NCBI GenBank assembly: GCA_009760855.2
Contig: WPIO01000077.1
Location: 436,001 to 500,000 of the forward strand
Direction of reading: 5' to 3'
Origin: Cristatella mucedo
Taxonomy: Eukaryota; Bryozoa; Phylactolaemata; Cristatellidae
Length of the DNA stretch: 64,000 nt
The notes beneath the pieces were generated by a model that did not search any database, was not told the DNA's origin, and worked only from the letters and a program-made list of their open reading frames with translations. The position numbers and the translations under genes are program-made. Numbering within the stretch: position 1 is the stretch's first letter; each line of letters starts with the position of its first letter. Shown piece after piece: positions 1 to 13,435 of this stretch.

Positions 1-1574
1 GTATCTTTCTCGCTGTCCGACTTATAGCCCTCTGCTGAAGACGGCTGATACCTCTCCGGAGGTGTGTTCGTCGGGGAGCTCGTGGCAGTGTGGTGGTACT
101 GAGATGAGTGAATGTGTGGATGCATGATGGGAGGTACGCTCTTGAAAGATACATATTTAGAACGGTCCGCCATGCAGAAGTAGCAGCTCCTACAGTGGTC
201 AGTTGGTTCCCTGGCAAGTTCTTGAGATAGAAATCCTCATGGCTCTTTTTTCTTCTTTATGTCTTTAAACAAACCAGAATTAAAATTTGAAAAATAAAGG
301 GACATGGGTTGTCTCTGTCACCGACAGACATGTTAAAGTACGCTTTGTAGGCCTCTTATTTCTTAATAGACGCTTTCACGGACTACTATTTTGCTCTTCT
401 CTGGATAAATTATTCCCATGACAAAAGAATGCATCTCTTAGGTGAAAGAAACGTCTTTATGCTACGTCATTAACGTTTGGCGAATCACTATTCTCTTATT
501 CTGCGAAAACATAAAACTAAAATGGTCTTCCAAGGTAGTTGTTCTCCGACACTTCTATGGATATTACTCTACCGTGTCATGTGCAAATACCCGTCACTAA
601 ATCGAGTAGTAGCACGGCACAACTAATGCTTTATACCTATGCGAACTATATTTATGCGAACTTATTCTAACCTGATATCAGCAGCGTGCCAAAAATCAAA
701 ACTGGAGTATTTAAAAATTTTGTTCTGACTACAGTGGCAAAGTTTTCGTGTAATAGCAGATATTTTCTGCACATTTTCGGCATAAGTAATTAGGAAGCCA
801 TACTGTGTACCCAAAAACAAGAATTTGAAATATTGTATCTAGTTTAAATTAGTGCATATATTTTTCAGTCAAGCTAAAAATCTCTTTGGTTGTCGATTGA
901 TGATTACACGGCTAATGATGCACCACTCACTCAATCAATCTACAAGCGGCGGGTCTGCCTAAAAATCGAGGCAGGTCTACGAAACAACACTAGCAGCACG
1001 GTAGCTAAGAGACGCTATGCATAGCGTCAACGTGTGCGGCTCCAAGTCTCTTTCGCTAGGCGATTACATCAGCTGTATATTGTATAATATATATATAGTA
1101 TAGTCAGAATCTGCCTACCCTCCTTAGCTACGAAGTATTGAAAAACTTGGGCGTGCTTAGAAAAAGATATCGTGGCAAAAAATTGTTCCGTGCATTATGG
1201 TCGTCCTCTCCCGACTTGTGCAGCTCTCTCTTTGAAGCCTGGTGGAGAATGCCAACATCAATGCTCGAGAACAAGCAGGTTCTCAGAATATATTTTACAT
1301 TGGAACGGCTCCGAGCCCAAGATCGGCAGTGACCCTCTCAATGCGGAGCCTAAACGCGAAGCCTACAAAACCAGCTGGTGGGTCGTGCTAGTGTCGCCCT
1401 AGAAAGATATAAGGTCAAAAGTGCGACAGCTGGTCGTGCAGCTTGATCTCGTCACCATTCGCGACAGTCCGCCAGAAGACCGCTCCCTAGGGGCACGACA
1501 TCGTGGCACTGGTCAGTCGGCACCCCAGCCAACGCCCGAGCTGACTTTCTTTCTCAGCGTCTCCTGGCACCTAC
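1..1574. other. Sequence with no recognisable gene
   Basis: The first ~1.1 kb is AT-rich, with short frames only and no splice-flanked coding pattern. From about 1.1 kb two short overlapping frames are open, but they match nothing I recognise. I see no clear repeat until the SINE-B copy that begins near 1575. Confidence 0.5.
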
Positions 1575-1760
1575 AAGACATGGTCGTACTAGGTAAGGCG
1601 GTTGCTTTTCACGACCTCGGTCCCGATGTCGTGGGTTCGAATCCTGCGGTGGGCGATCCTTTATCGCCACTGCAAGCGGTGATGATAGCCATAAAGGCTC
1701 TTCTGTCGCTATACAAAAGAGGCTGTTCCCCCGAAAGTATTTTTTTTAGCACTTGACCTG
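1575..1760 (+). repeat. SINE-B copy (tRNA-derived)
   Basis: The left part has tRNA promoter-like boxes: an A-box-like TAGGTAAGGC stretch, then GGGTTCGAATCC as a B box. A non-tRNA body follows (GCGATCCTTTATCGCCACTGC...) and ends near the motif AAAAGAGGCTG. The same body occurs at 12625-12790 and, on the minus strand, at 53793-53938. The family name is mine. It is a SINE and not a tRNA gene, because no cloverleaf closes and the body is shared among copies. Confidence 0.7.
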
Positions 1761-2274
1761 TGCTCAGCATCTCCTGGCACCTAAAAGACACGGTAGCACT
1801 CGACCTATCATCGGGCATTCACCCCCGCGGCATAACTAGCAGCTTAGCGGGCATGTTGTTTGAACGTCGTTAAAATCTACAGTAGGGCTAGCAATGCGAA
1901 TAGCTGTGGGCGTATTTAAAATATCTACTTGAGCTATTTAAAGCCGCTTAAGTGTTCGAACAACTCTTCCACCCATCGCTCTCTGATGTTCGGCATGCTC
2001 TTCGATGCTCTTGGTCCGATTTCTGTGATGATCGCGTCAATGTAGCGTCGCCCTCGGCTCCGTCTCTCCCCTCGGCCCTCACTACCTCTCCCCCTACGAC
2101 TATCTACAGCTGCACGTATTCGATCTAACTTTGTGTCGTTATTTCTGCGAAGTGCCCAGAAAGAGATTCGGTGCTGTTCGAGCGCTACACACTTCTCCAA
2201 TTGCAAGTTCGCCAAAAGAATTCGGCCAATACCATCCATGAGAATCCTTATTATACTGTTCGCGGAAGTTGGTC

Positions 2275-2770
2275 GAATAGGTCATTCGATTTCAAGATTT
2301 GTTCGCTCACTTTTAGGTCTCTTCATTCTCTTGCTCCAGCTTACCTGTAAGAGCTACTCGCCAATTTGGCTAGGCATCGCGAAACCCACTCCTCTTGACT
2401 GAAATCGGTTTTTGAAACCTTCTCTGGAGACCGTGCATTTACTTAGTATGCTCCTAAAGCCCCGAAGTCACTCCCGACTGACGTCATGAAATTCTCTGAC
2501 TTGTCGACATTTAAAAAGAAGCTAAAAACGCACCTGTTGCTCGCAGCATTTGCTGGATCCTCGTGATTTCTTCTGCGTGCTTATGCGCTTATGCTGAAAC
2601 GTGCTTGTTACCACTAACCGTATTATGTACATTGACAATGTGCATGTCACGACTAATGGACATATGGTCGTAATGGACTATGGTCATGGTTCCTTTACAG
2701 CCTAAGTAAAGGGCCTGGAAAGAGATTTGAGTTCTCTGAAGGTGTTATACCAATGTATAATTATTACTAC
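2275..2770 (+). repeat. 5'-truncated L2-like LINE fragment
   Basis: This matches the 3' end of the copy at 22644-24192. It carries the degraded C-terminal RT region (the stretch reading TCGCTCACTTTTAGGTCTC) and the 3' untranslated region. It ends with the shared tail GCCTGGAAAGAGATTTGAGTTCTCTGAAGG and an AT-rich end. Frames are broken, so it is a relic. Confidence 0.65.
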
Positions 2771-4557
2771 GATATGCACAAGTTGGACCCAGTAAGTTTA
2801 ATTAAGGCAACTGCGTTTGGTATAGGTATTTTTTTCTTTTACTTTCTTACACAGGCCTTATACCACTCACATCTAGTCAGTCAGTGTTTTATACCGCACT
2901 ATTTAGTCCTGAGCAGATGGTTGGTGTGTAGTGGTGTCATCTATTACAAGTGCCGCTGGTGGCTCAACTTCGAAGGCCCTGAACTGCATTTACAGCCCAA
3001 TCGCAGCAACGAGAGAATATACACTAGGCAGCCATTTAATTCTCCTCCCGTCAGGGCCAGACAGCTGTGGCGATCCGGAGAGGATTGAACAGGCGTGGCC
3101 TGACAGAAAGCGTCCAGCGGACAGTAATAGATTGGAAGGACGGACGGACAGAGGGCGTCCAGCGGACAGAGATGGTTAGTTGGGGCTGGACGGGCGGCCG
3201 GTGAAAGGAATCGGTGAAAGAACCGTAGAGGCGCAGATGCGTAGGGATAGAATCTTTCGGACAGTCAGGCGGTGAATCTCCGTCCGGCGTCAGCTGCCAC
3301 TCGAGCTGCTCGAGCGATCGAAGTGAAGCTCTCCTGCATCTCCTGCATTACCGACGCCTCAGAAGGCACGTACGTTAGCCAGCGCGTTACGGTGCAAAGG
3401 GCGTGTAAATCCCACAAGCATTCGACATCAAGGGCTGCACTCACATTTCCGTGCCGATCGCTAGTACGTGCCTGCCTGTGCAAGATTCAATGCACGTTAC
3501 TTACTAGTCAGAGATCTGACTAGCCGGTGGCCTGACCATGGCAATTGTTTGCTTTTGCATTCTTGATATAGCATACGTGTACCGCCTTGGATACTGATTC
3601 TCTTGCAGCGAGTTGCTTAGAGCGCGGGTAAAGATTTTTTAAGTTCTCTCAGGGCTCTGTGCAAACGACATGGGATTATTACTATTATTATTATTATTAT
3701 TATTAGAAGTCACTCTAGCCAAATGAAGAGCAACAAATTAGCGTCGGCGTCAGTTTGGATTCATTTTTAGGATAGAAGTCTCTAGTTCGCTCAACTTCTT
3801 CCGGAAACAACACTGCCGTATATGATGCTTGGTGCTATGCAAACCAGAGGCGCCCCTGGCACCGTCTTCCCAGTTCACTGCCACCTGCTTCGCGGCTTCA
3901 GCCCCGACGGCAGCGGCAACGGTGGCCGGTTCTTGGCTGCGCTCCATGCCTATTTTGTCCCGTCTTCATCGTCTCTGGTCACTCCACCTGCTCGTGTATT
4001 TTGGGACTCACTATGCTGCCACTACTATTTAAGTTCGCATGTTTCATTGGCAACAGACCTGTCCAATAAACGATGCCAAACCTTGAGAACACGATCTACA
4101 TTCGCGATGGTGCCTAACCACATGCCTAACCTACCTATTCACGGCTCAGAGCACATCCGGCTGGTGGCGCAGGCGAATCTAAATTTCCCCTTTTCCAGTT
4201 TCACAGGAGCTGTCAAGTATGCACGAGAGACACGAGTGGAGGGTGCGAATTCGGGCACATCACTACTGCTCAAGCCGATGAGTTGGATATAAAGATCACG
4301 TGGCTCTCAGTGACTGAATAGGGCCTTTGAGACCAACTCGCCCAGTTGGTAAGTGACTCAGCTGGTTCGACCAGATCCCGCTCTCTCTCTCTTGCCCTAG
4401 ATTAAGCGAATAGATAAAATCCTTGCCTCCCATGACCGATAGCTAATCCCTGCCTCCCCCGTCCCCCAAGAGCGTCTGACAACATGTTCAAATAAAAAAG
4501 CACGGGAGAGACGAAAGGGTGGCTGAAGAGGCTCGCACAGCAGCTTTCGGCACCTAC
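2771..4557. other. Intergenic or intronic sequence
   Basis: It holds a short duplicated GGACAGA-rich segment (about 3105-3175) and an (ATT)n run at 3674-3704. On the minus strand at roughly 3838-3952 there is a GC-rich coding-like stretch between an AG and a GT. Its acceptor phase does not follow from the EGF exon, so I do not call it an exon. Confidence 0.4.
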
Positions 4558-4687
4558 CTGTCACCCAGAAAGTCGCTGGGGCACTGGCAGATGAATGAAG
4601 CACCCTCATTCCTGCACTGTCCACCATTAGCACACGGGCTGCTGCCGCATGGCTCACAGGTGAATTGCTCTGGATCGTCGGGCGAGG
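4558..4687 (-). CDS. Exon encoding an EGF-like domain
   Basis: The minus strand reads an acceptor (a T-rich run ending TTTCAG) at 4688, then a 130-nt exon, then a CAG|GTAGGTG donor at 4557. The exon encodes CGSSPCANGGQC, then a short loop, then FICQCPSDFLG. This is the Cys pattern and NGG turn of a calcium-independent EGF-like module, with its sixth Cys expected at the start of the next exon. It enters in phase 1 and leaves in phase 2. EGF modules are extracellular, so the parent protein is probably secreted or membrane-bound. Only this exon is convincing, so the gene cannot be named. Its 5' part would lie at higher coordinates, toward the CpG-rich tract, which could mean a promoter shared head-to-head with the RhoGEF gene. 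Confidence 0.75.
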
Positions 4688-4913
4688 CTGAAATGACGCC
4701 GAAATACGATACGTGGACATGTAGAAGAATGCAACGACCCGAAACAATGTATAAGTAGATGAATGGACGGTGTGCCGGAGCAGTCGCCATAGCGCTGCAG
4801 TAGCCGCCATAGGATATGCAATTTTTTAACAGATGTACCTGCCAATACGCAAGCAAGAATCGCGGCCGCGACGATTCTAGGACAGCGATGTGGCATCGTC
4901 GTCAAAAGTGGTG

Positions 4914-5989
<1,076 letters not shown>

Positions 5990-6135
5990 AAATATATTTC
6001 AATTGTGTAGCGCCCTCGGAGAGCTTAATCTGTGCTCAGGCGCTTCATACATGCCACGGAGCTCAAAGTCCACGACCTCGGCCAGATCTTGGTCGGGGCG
6101 AGCACGTAACCTATTGGGCCAAACCAGTGCGTTCA
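5990..6135 (-). repeat. SINE-A copy (tRNA-derived)
   Basis: Read on the minus strand it begins with the family head (TTTGGCCCAATAGGTTACGTGC) and has a B-box-like centre. It ends with the tail GAAGCGCCTGAGCACAGATTAAGCTCTCCGAGGGCGCTACAC. The tail is the same stem-loop that ends the L2 copies. Confidence 0.7.
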
Positions 6136-7480
6136 ACAACATTCACTCAAAGTTCGAACTTCGCGCTTCCGATTTTTTGTAGATTGTTGCTTGACACGAG
6201 TGAATCTCTGCGGATTTTTGTAATTCGTTGGACCCAGCAATACGAGGGGAAGACGTGTGTGGGGGCAGCCATCCCGGTGTTCGGAAAAGTACTAATTCGC
6301 TAAAGAAATATGCCGAGCGTGAATCGCCTCAGCTTCAGTCAGCATTCAGCACTGGTTCTTGTAGCGATTGCTTCTTAGCACGTCAGTTGCTGACCACTAC
6401 ATTCGCTCCTGTTGCAGCGCCTCTGGATCTGGACCGAGCTTGGCTCAGCTTTAGTTAAAGAAGCCTTTCTATTGGTCGCCTAACATAGAAATAAAGCCAG
6501 CCCACTCTTCAGTCAAGAATGAGGTACGGCACCCAGCCTTGTAGAAGAGTCCACTCGCCTCCGCGACCGCTCTCTCGTAGGCGCCGAGCGTTGGCCGACG
6601 AGTCGCCGAGCAGGTGTGGCTGCGCGTCCTTACCCTACTCAGTCGGTTTGTGGGGCGTGCTTGCGGTAAATCTAGCGTGTCAAGCCAGATGCGACGTCGA
6701 ACGGTATCTTGGGATATCTTTTGTAGATCCTTCGAAGACCATAATCCTACTCGGCAGCATGGATTGTGACATGCGGAAATTAATACCCCTTTCGAGCTCT
6801 CCGGACACATCGAAAAAAAACGTTGACAGGCCTCTGACGATCACTGAATCCTTTGAAGTCTATGTGGGACTGATGTATATATAATGGCGGTTGTCTACTG
6901 ATTGGTGCCGCCGCACTATGAATCAACCCCAAAGAAGAGTGGTCAGATGACATCGCGACCACATTCTCTGGCACAGGCAGCACGGCGAGCCGAGCTGGTC
7001 ACATGGCTGGCTTGTCGCGTGGCGAGCTTGCTTGCCGGCACTTGCTTGCACGAGCCGCAGCACACCTTGGTTTGAACGGACGAAGTGGCCGCCGAGATGC
7101 CGCGTGGGAAACTGGCGAGGCATCCGAATGTTTCTAAACTTCGGCTTGATTCATTCGCCTCTGGACATTGCCTAGGTCAGGTAACTATGGCCGACTAATC
7201 GGTCGAAGTTGAGACGCAGTTGTCCGACCGTCAGCCTATCAGTTGTTCAGCCGAGAGCAAGGGCCTCGGCCAACCTCGAGGCAGTGCGCCGCTGGCCACA
7301 GGAGCAAACGAGCGGCCTAGCTAATGCGGCGTGTGAATGGCCTTCGAGGTGAGCAAGTTTGCCCACACCCTCCTTTTAGTTCGAGCGGCGTCGTGGGCAT
7401 CGTCCGCCTACGACCGGCCGTCGCCTCCTCATGCCGAAGTGACGGCGTGGGCGAAGACAGGCTGACTCACTTAGGATGAG
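6136..7480. other. No supported gene
   Basis: A minus-strand frame at 6469-6810 contains a TVRRRI stretch faintly like a Tc1/mariner helix-turn-helix, but nothing around it supports a transposase. GC and CpG content rise towards 7.4 kb. Confidence 0.35.
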
Positions 7481-8913
7481 TCACTGACCAGACGTAAGAT
7501 GACTAAGACACGTCAACGACATTCTCGACGAGAAGCCGCACAGTTGCTCACCGAAGCCGAGATTACTGAGTGTCTCAGCTGCCGGATGTAGGGGCGGGGC
7601 CGCTCTCGCGGTAGGTCCGATCGGTGCTTTTAGGACAGCCTGAACTCGAGACCGAGACTCGAGACGGAGAAGCGGTTCGCTCGCACGCCCCCCCCCCGAG
7701 AGGCATATCTTCGCGGCGGTCGTAACTCGCGTGGCTGGCTGCGCCGGGCTGCGCGATCTCCGCCCACCTCTCCGGCTCGCTGGCTTCGTGAGCCCGACGG
7801 CAAGTGCCGCGTCTGCCCAGGCGTGCGCTTGCGGACGCGCGCCCATAAAGGATTTCGAGACGGCGCTGAAGCTCTCCCACGTTCGCGGTCGACGCGAGGC
7901 TTCGCCGGGCGGCGCTCCGAAGGCGCTGGTGCGAGTCGCGGGCATTACATTAGCCGCGCCGCTGCGTTGTCGTCCATTGGAAGCGACGGACGGCGGCAAA
8001 TAAACAAATCGCTTCGACGCACAAGAGCCCGCACTGCCGCAACCAAACAAGCACGCGCGGCTGCCGTTCTTTTCCTTTGAACGCTGCCGACCGGTCGGCG
8101 GCGCGACCTTATAAGAACGGCCCGCCCTGGCTAGACGGTTCGCGCCGTTCGCGAGGGGCACCGGCGGCTGGTGGTACGCGGGAGACGGTGGTGGCGGCCG
8201 CGGCGAGCTCGACGGGCTGGAGTATTGAATAAGTACGCCCGCCGCCGGAAGCTCGATCTCAACGGTTTCGAGCCGGCTCGACTGCGGAATTTATTCCCTC
8301 CTCCCGGAAGCTGACCACGATCTAGGACGGCGGTGCCGGGGGCGAAGAAGCGCCGACTAAAGCAGGTTGGCCGAGCCATCAGGTGTCGAGTTGTAGACGC
8401 GCGCGCCCGGCGACGACCGCTCGAGAGGTCCGTCCGCCGCCGAGCGGCCGAAGCGAGTCTGCCTGTCGCCCGAGATCGCGCCGACCGAGCGAAGCGCGAG
8501 GGCGACGAGCGGACGCGGCAGCGGGAGGACTAGGTGCGGCCGCCTGGCGGCATTCCCCGGTCGCCGTCGGAAGCCTGCACCCTGCTTCGCCTCTCGCGGC
8601 GTACGTGTCACCGATTAAGCAGCTAGCAAACCGGAGCTGTCAGGGACATCTAGAGGTGAACGCCGCTTGGCGGTGAGGGGAGCTGTAGCCAGCAGACTCT
8701 CTGGCGGCGGCGCCAGCGGACTCTCTGGGGGCGGCTGCTCACGGGTGGGCGTCGGTTGTGGCGTGCGAAGTCCTTTCGAGCGCCTGCCCGACGCTCGGGC
8801 CGCTCTGGGTGTGTAGGGAGCAAAATTCGCCATGGAGAGGACAGTACAACTCGGACGACGTTATGTGCTAGCGAAAGTGCGTCATCTCAGCGGACGACGA
8901 GTGCACGGAAGAG

Positions 8914-9008
<95 letters not shown>

Positions 9009-10740
9009 TTCTTTCTCTTTCTCTCTCTCTCTCGGCTGTAGCGGCTCGTGGACGTGTGCATGTCTGTGCTAGCGATCGGCGCATTACGCCCGCCTACCTT
9101 GGGAGAAAGAAAGAAAGTGCAGGTTGCTTGCGATAGCCCATGCAAAGATCGCGCTCGCAGAGAGAGAAGCCTGGATGTCGATTCGCCAAGCCCGTTAGCG
9201 ATTTTCGCACGTATGGGTGCTTTTAAAAGCGCATTCGCGGTGCACTCCGTGCAGAATCAGTGTTCGTCTCGCCAGTGCACGGTAAATGCATATTCCTCAT
9301 TTTTTGGGGAAAGGAATGTCGATACGCTGGCATCGCTACATCGAGAGCTTGTAGCCCTGGGCGGCCCCTCGAGGCAGCAGCTGCTGCCTGACTAAGGTCA
9401 CCGCTAAGGTCACGTGCCCAGGTTGTCGCTGCGAGGCCTCGAGCTGCTTGCGTCAGCTGAAGTGAAGAGCCTGGCTCGTGCTCGCCACGCGCTCCTTTTC
9501 AAGTGTGGTATTATTATTATTATTATTATTATTACTCGCAGACTCGTCACTTCACTGCCTCGCGTTCGGACAAACCGGATGCGGGACAACTTAATAATGA
9601 TAATATTAATAAAAAATAGATTCGTACGGTTCCCCAAAGAATCTAAATTTCTTATTGGAGGAGGCTAGAAAAACGTGAGGCGGGGCCGGGTGGGCATATC
9701 GCAATTATGTGCTCAGTAATCTCTGCCTTTTCGACAATGCTGCGGCATGAAATAAGAATACGAAGGCGACTCGCACGCCTGATGTTCTTTCGTTACAACC
9801 AGGTACTGTTTCCCTTAGACCGCCGCCGAAGCTCGGCCTAGCCTTCCTTAAAGCGGTCGGCGGTCAAGCGCAGCCGCGGTTGCTGCTGCTGCTGCTGCTG
9901 CTGCTGCTACTGCACGTTTCCAGATTGTTCGAGACATTTCGTGTGGGAAAGGCAGAGCAGAGCGAGAGCCGCGAAACGAGAGGGTCCCCTATCCTCCCGA
10001 GCGAGCCCGAGCCAGCGTTAGCTCGCCGTCAGTTTGCAGCGGCTCCTGGTGCGATAGCTGCCGCCAAGGCCTCGGAGGGTAAGGTGGTTAAGCCGAAATT
10101 CGCCGCGTCATTTCCGCCGAGCCGCCATTTCTGCCGCCGTTCCTACCTTCCCATCCGTCGCTAGAACCGCTAACCCCGTGCTGACCCCGCGCCGTCCCCG
10201 TCGCCGACGCGCTAGCGCGGGCGGGGCTAACATTTCCTTAGGCTCAGCGGCGGGCGTGATACACGTTTCCCCTGCACTTTCGCCCACCCGCCGCCCCCCC
10301 CCCCCGCTGCTTCGCGGCGGCGCCTCCGCTGCCCCCCCCCCCCCCCGGCGGCGACGTCGCAAGGCTCTCGCTCGTGCAGGCTGCTCGAGGGCGCTCGTGC
10401 AGCGTAAGCACTGCTCCGAAATAAGCGCTCGGCTCGCTGGACCAGCGACGGTTCAGGGGTGCGCCGGATAGCGGATTAACGGCCGCCGCCGCCAGAAGAG
10501 GTCAGGCTGCCAGATGCCGATAGCGAGTGCGTCGCCTGATTGATAGCGTCGCGAAACATTCTCTGCTGCCTCATCGGTTACCTGCATGCAGCCTTTACGC
10601 AGGCCCGGTCGTACGTCTGCCGGCTTGGGCCCGTTTACCGGCCAGCCGATCTTTCGTTATCCGGCCTGGCAAACCAGTATTGGGTGCCCTCTCGGTTGCG
10701 AAATGCAGTTCTCCCGACGCCAGGGTAAGTTCGTTCGGCC
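7481..10740. promoter_or_regulatory. CpG-rich, GC-rich tract; probable promoter region
   Basis: CpG dinucleotides and GC are much denser than elsewhere in the window. The tract includes C-runs near 7690, 10290 and 10333, a (CTG)n run at 9880-9907 and the (CT)n run at 8914-9033. Overlapping frames are open on both strands, as expected from low stop-codon frequency at high GC. None has a protein pattern I trust. At the right edge a CCAGG|GTAAGT sequence (GT at 10725) is an excellent splice donor. It could end a 5' untranslated exon of the RhoGEF gene, whose first coding exon lies at 16.5 kb. Promoter function is inferred from composition and position only. Confidence 0.45.
8914..9033. repeat. 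(CT)n microsatellite
   Basis: About 120 bp of CT repeats, grading into CTTT units at the right end, inside the CpG-rich tract. Confidence 0.97.
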
Positions 10741-11363
10741 CCGGAGGTCGAACAAATCGGCGCGAGCAACTTCCACATTCGCTGTTATGCACTAGTTCGC
10801 CGTAAGCGGACTTGCGTCCAACAGGCCGGTGCCGACGAACCGGTCTACAATTTCGGAGGTTGTCACTGCACTACTCAGTTCAAGGCTTTGTCTGTCTGCG
10901 TGGCTGGTTTCGGCAGCATCCATCTCTTCGAATCGCCGCTCAAAGGCCACCCAGCTTTTCTCGCTGCCGGAAAGGCACCAAATGCTCCAGCTGCTCAAAT
11001 ACTCGAATTCGTTCGGCTCGGTTTCATCTTTCTATTCTATAGCCAAAGCATGAACCGGGTAAGCGGCTGGCCAAAGAGTGACAGCCTCCGGTGGTGGTGG
11101 TGGTGGTGAGGCTGGCGGTATCGCGTAGTTATCGGGATTTCGACATTGACAGCCGATAAAATATCACAACATCCCCGTTCAGAATTAGAGAATAATGCTG
11201 ATGATTCGAAAATCTCACAGTTCGTAGTTCTAAGCAGGAGTTCCTTAGCAGGAGTAGAGCCCGTATGCATCCCAGTTCGAGAGAAGTAAAGTGAAATATG
11301 CATCGCATCAAATCAATAGCCTATCTGAGGCACGTTGCTGGGAAATCGATAGGGCAGAGGCAT

Positions 11364-12590
11364 TAATAATATAATAATAACAATAATACATTTGTACAGC
11401 TTCCTTAGAGAACTATTCTCGTTCTAGGCACTTTACAGATGGTGCATAGAAAACATTACTAAATGATTGGTGGTAACGTCCGCAAGCAGCAGGCACAGTG
11501 TAAGCAGGCATGTACGCACAAATGAAGGATCACAAAGACCCACTAAATGCTGTAATAAACAGATGTGCTTTAAGTTTCTTTTTAAATGACGTCATGTCAG
11601 GTAGCAATGGGACATGCGTAGGGAGTGAGTTCCACGCATTGGGAGCATACGAACTAAACGCACTGTCTCCAAAGAATTTAAGGTTCGTTCCGGTTATGAC
11701 TAAACGATTTGAGTCAGAAAAAAAGATTGCACGATTCTTGGCCTCGTGGGGGAGAAGTTCTGATGAGTAGGATGGGGCCAGATGGTGAAGGGACCTAAAA
11801 TTAAGTGATGGAACCTTAAAATCAATAAGCTGCTCGATTGGGTGCCAGTGCAAGTCGGCACAAAGTGGTGTGATGTAGAAACTGCGACGCTCATGACAGA
11901 CAAGCCTAGCTGCAGTTAAGCACTTTAAGCGCCTGATTACACAGGCCTGTAGACCAGGAAAGAGGGAGTTACAGAAGCCGAAATGGTATGTCGCAAAATG
12001 CATGGACCAGTTTTAATTTTGTATCCCTGTCAAAACAAGCTCGAATTTTAGCAATCTTATTTAGGTGAAAGAAGGCAAACTTAACTGTCGAGCTGATGCG
12101 ATCGTCTAATGAAAGGTCACTTTGGAACAGGATACCTAGATTTCGTGCAGATTAAACAGGAGATATGCTGGGGAACCGATTTTGAGCGCCAGGTTTTCCA
12201 ATTTCTGAAACACTTGGTTTGCCCATAACTAATAGTTTGATTTTGTCCAAATTCAATTTAAGAAAGTTTGCTGCCATCTATGTGCAGATGTCTTCGATAC
12301 ATGCAGCAAGGGTCTGTAGAGAATTCGAAGTGCTCGAGGGCTAGGAGGTATCCAACCAAATATACAACTATGTGTCGTCTGCATGGAAGTGAAAGCCTAG
12401 ATTGTGCTGGACGATCACATCGCCAAGAGGGCGAGTATAAACTGTGATAAGAAGTGGACCGAGCACAGAGCCTCGAGGTACACCGTACTTTATTAGTTTA
12501 TCGGATTACGGATTATCTTTGTCCGCTCACATCAATACTCTGGAGTCTCCCACAGAAATATGACCTGAACCATTGCTGTGTAGTCGTCAC
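11364..12590 (-). repeat. L2-like LINE copy, decayed
   Basis: On the minus strand the copy ends at an (ATT)n-like tail (about 11364-11395) preceded by the shared 3' stem-loop. The longest remaining frame (11530-12003) encodes the C-terminal RT region and ends TAFSGSL, as in the copy at 22.6-24.2 kb. Further 5' (up to 12.59 kb) lie degraded forms of the YADD and GSVLGP regions. It is 5'-truncated and frame-broken. Confidence 0.8.
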
Positions 12591-12624
12591 TAATGTCACT
12601 AACAGATTCACTAAGTTCCGTGGT

Positions 12625-12790
12625 GGCTCACTAGGTATGGCGGTTGAGTTTAATGACCTCGGTCCCGAGGTCGTGAGTTTGAATCGTGTGGTGGGCGATC
12701 CTTTATCGCCACTGCAAAGCGGTGGTGATAGCCGTAAAGGCTCTTCTGTCGCTATATAAAAGAGGCTGCCAAATCAGTTAGTATTTAAAT
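12625..12790 (+). repeat. SINE-B copy (tRNA-derived)
   Basis: Same family as 1575-1760: a head with A/B-box-like sequence, then GGGCGATCCTTTATCGCCACTGC and a GCTATATAAAAGAGGCTG end. It sits just beside the L2 copy that ends at about 12590. Confidence 0.7.
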
Positions 12791-13435
12791 TGAAATCAGT
12801 AGTGTCAGTTTCATAAGCTACCATAATAAATCTCGAAGTTGGTTGCTATTTACTCGACCTACGGCCTAGCAAAGGGTCTCGTAGAACACGCACTTGTTCA
12901 ACAGACGCCGTGCTCACAGCCTCGGAGAAGTTGCAACGCACTTACGCTTCGGCAACTTACTCTCAAAGTGACTCTTTGGTTGCGGCGGTGCTCTTTTCGC
13001 TTTGCAACAAGTCTGACTTGAGGAGAAACGTGTCTCAATTTTGCAGGACAGAGATTTATGCAGAAGTGCGATTTTAAATCAGCGAGAGCGTGCCGGCAGG
13101 TACCGGCCAGTTCTTCCGAAGATACCTAAAGACTGGAGGAAAGGTAAGGCGCATCTGTCTGCTTACTAGGCCTTAGTTACCTTAGCCAAGAAGCGGAGGT
13201 GGTGTCAGCTCCGCTCGAGATGCGATCGAAGAAGGTCGACATACTTGAGACGAAAAATATAGAGAAAAAAAACAGTAGGAGATAGTAGAGGGGCGCATAA
13301 CGACCGGATGTTGTGTACGCTGTTCTTTGCCTTACGTCCAATCTTGAGCCGCCTTAAGGTGCTACTACTCGTATACTATAATCAAAGGACATCGTTCTCT
13401 TACTCGATGGCGCCTTTGGCGTTTGATTGCCGATT
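12791..13435. other. Probable intron sequence, nothing recognised
   Basis: No coding pattern or repeat that I recognise. If the gene starts in the CpG tract, this lies in its first intron. Confidence 0.35.

Noticed and set aside
1600-1680. Possible tRNA gene (GGGTTCGAATCC box)
   Set aside because: The box belongs to the SINE-B family. No acceptor or anticodon stem closes, and the flanking body is shared with other SINE-B copies. The same reasoning applies to 12660, 25890 and 53890.
1934-2239. Minus-strand 101-codon frame with Arg/Gly-rich centre
   Set aside because: It has no domain pattern and no splice sites in phase. The Arg/Gly stretch comes from a simple GAGG-type sequence.
3838-3952. 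Minus-strand coding-like stretch as a further exon of the EGF gene
   Set aside because: It is flanked by AG and GT, but its acceptor phase (1) does not follow the EGF exon's phase 2, and no EGF cysteines are present.
6469-6810. Minus-strand frame with a TVRRRI stretch, possibly a Tc1-type transposase
   Set aside because: Only a few residues fit. No catalytic Asp region or terminal repeats are seen nearby.
7481-8676. Long overlapping frames on both strands
   Set aside because: GC-rich sequence has few stops. The frames overlap, are Arg/Ala/Pro-rich and contain no recognisable domain.
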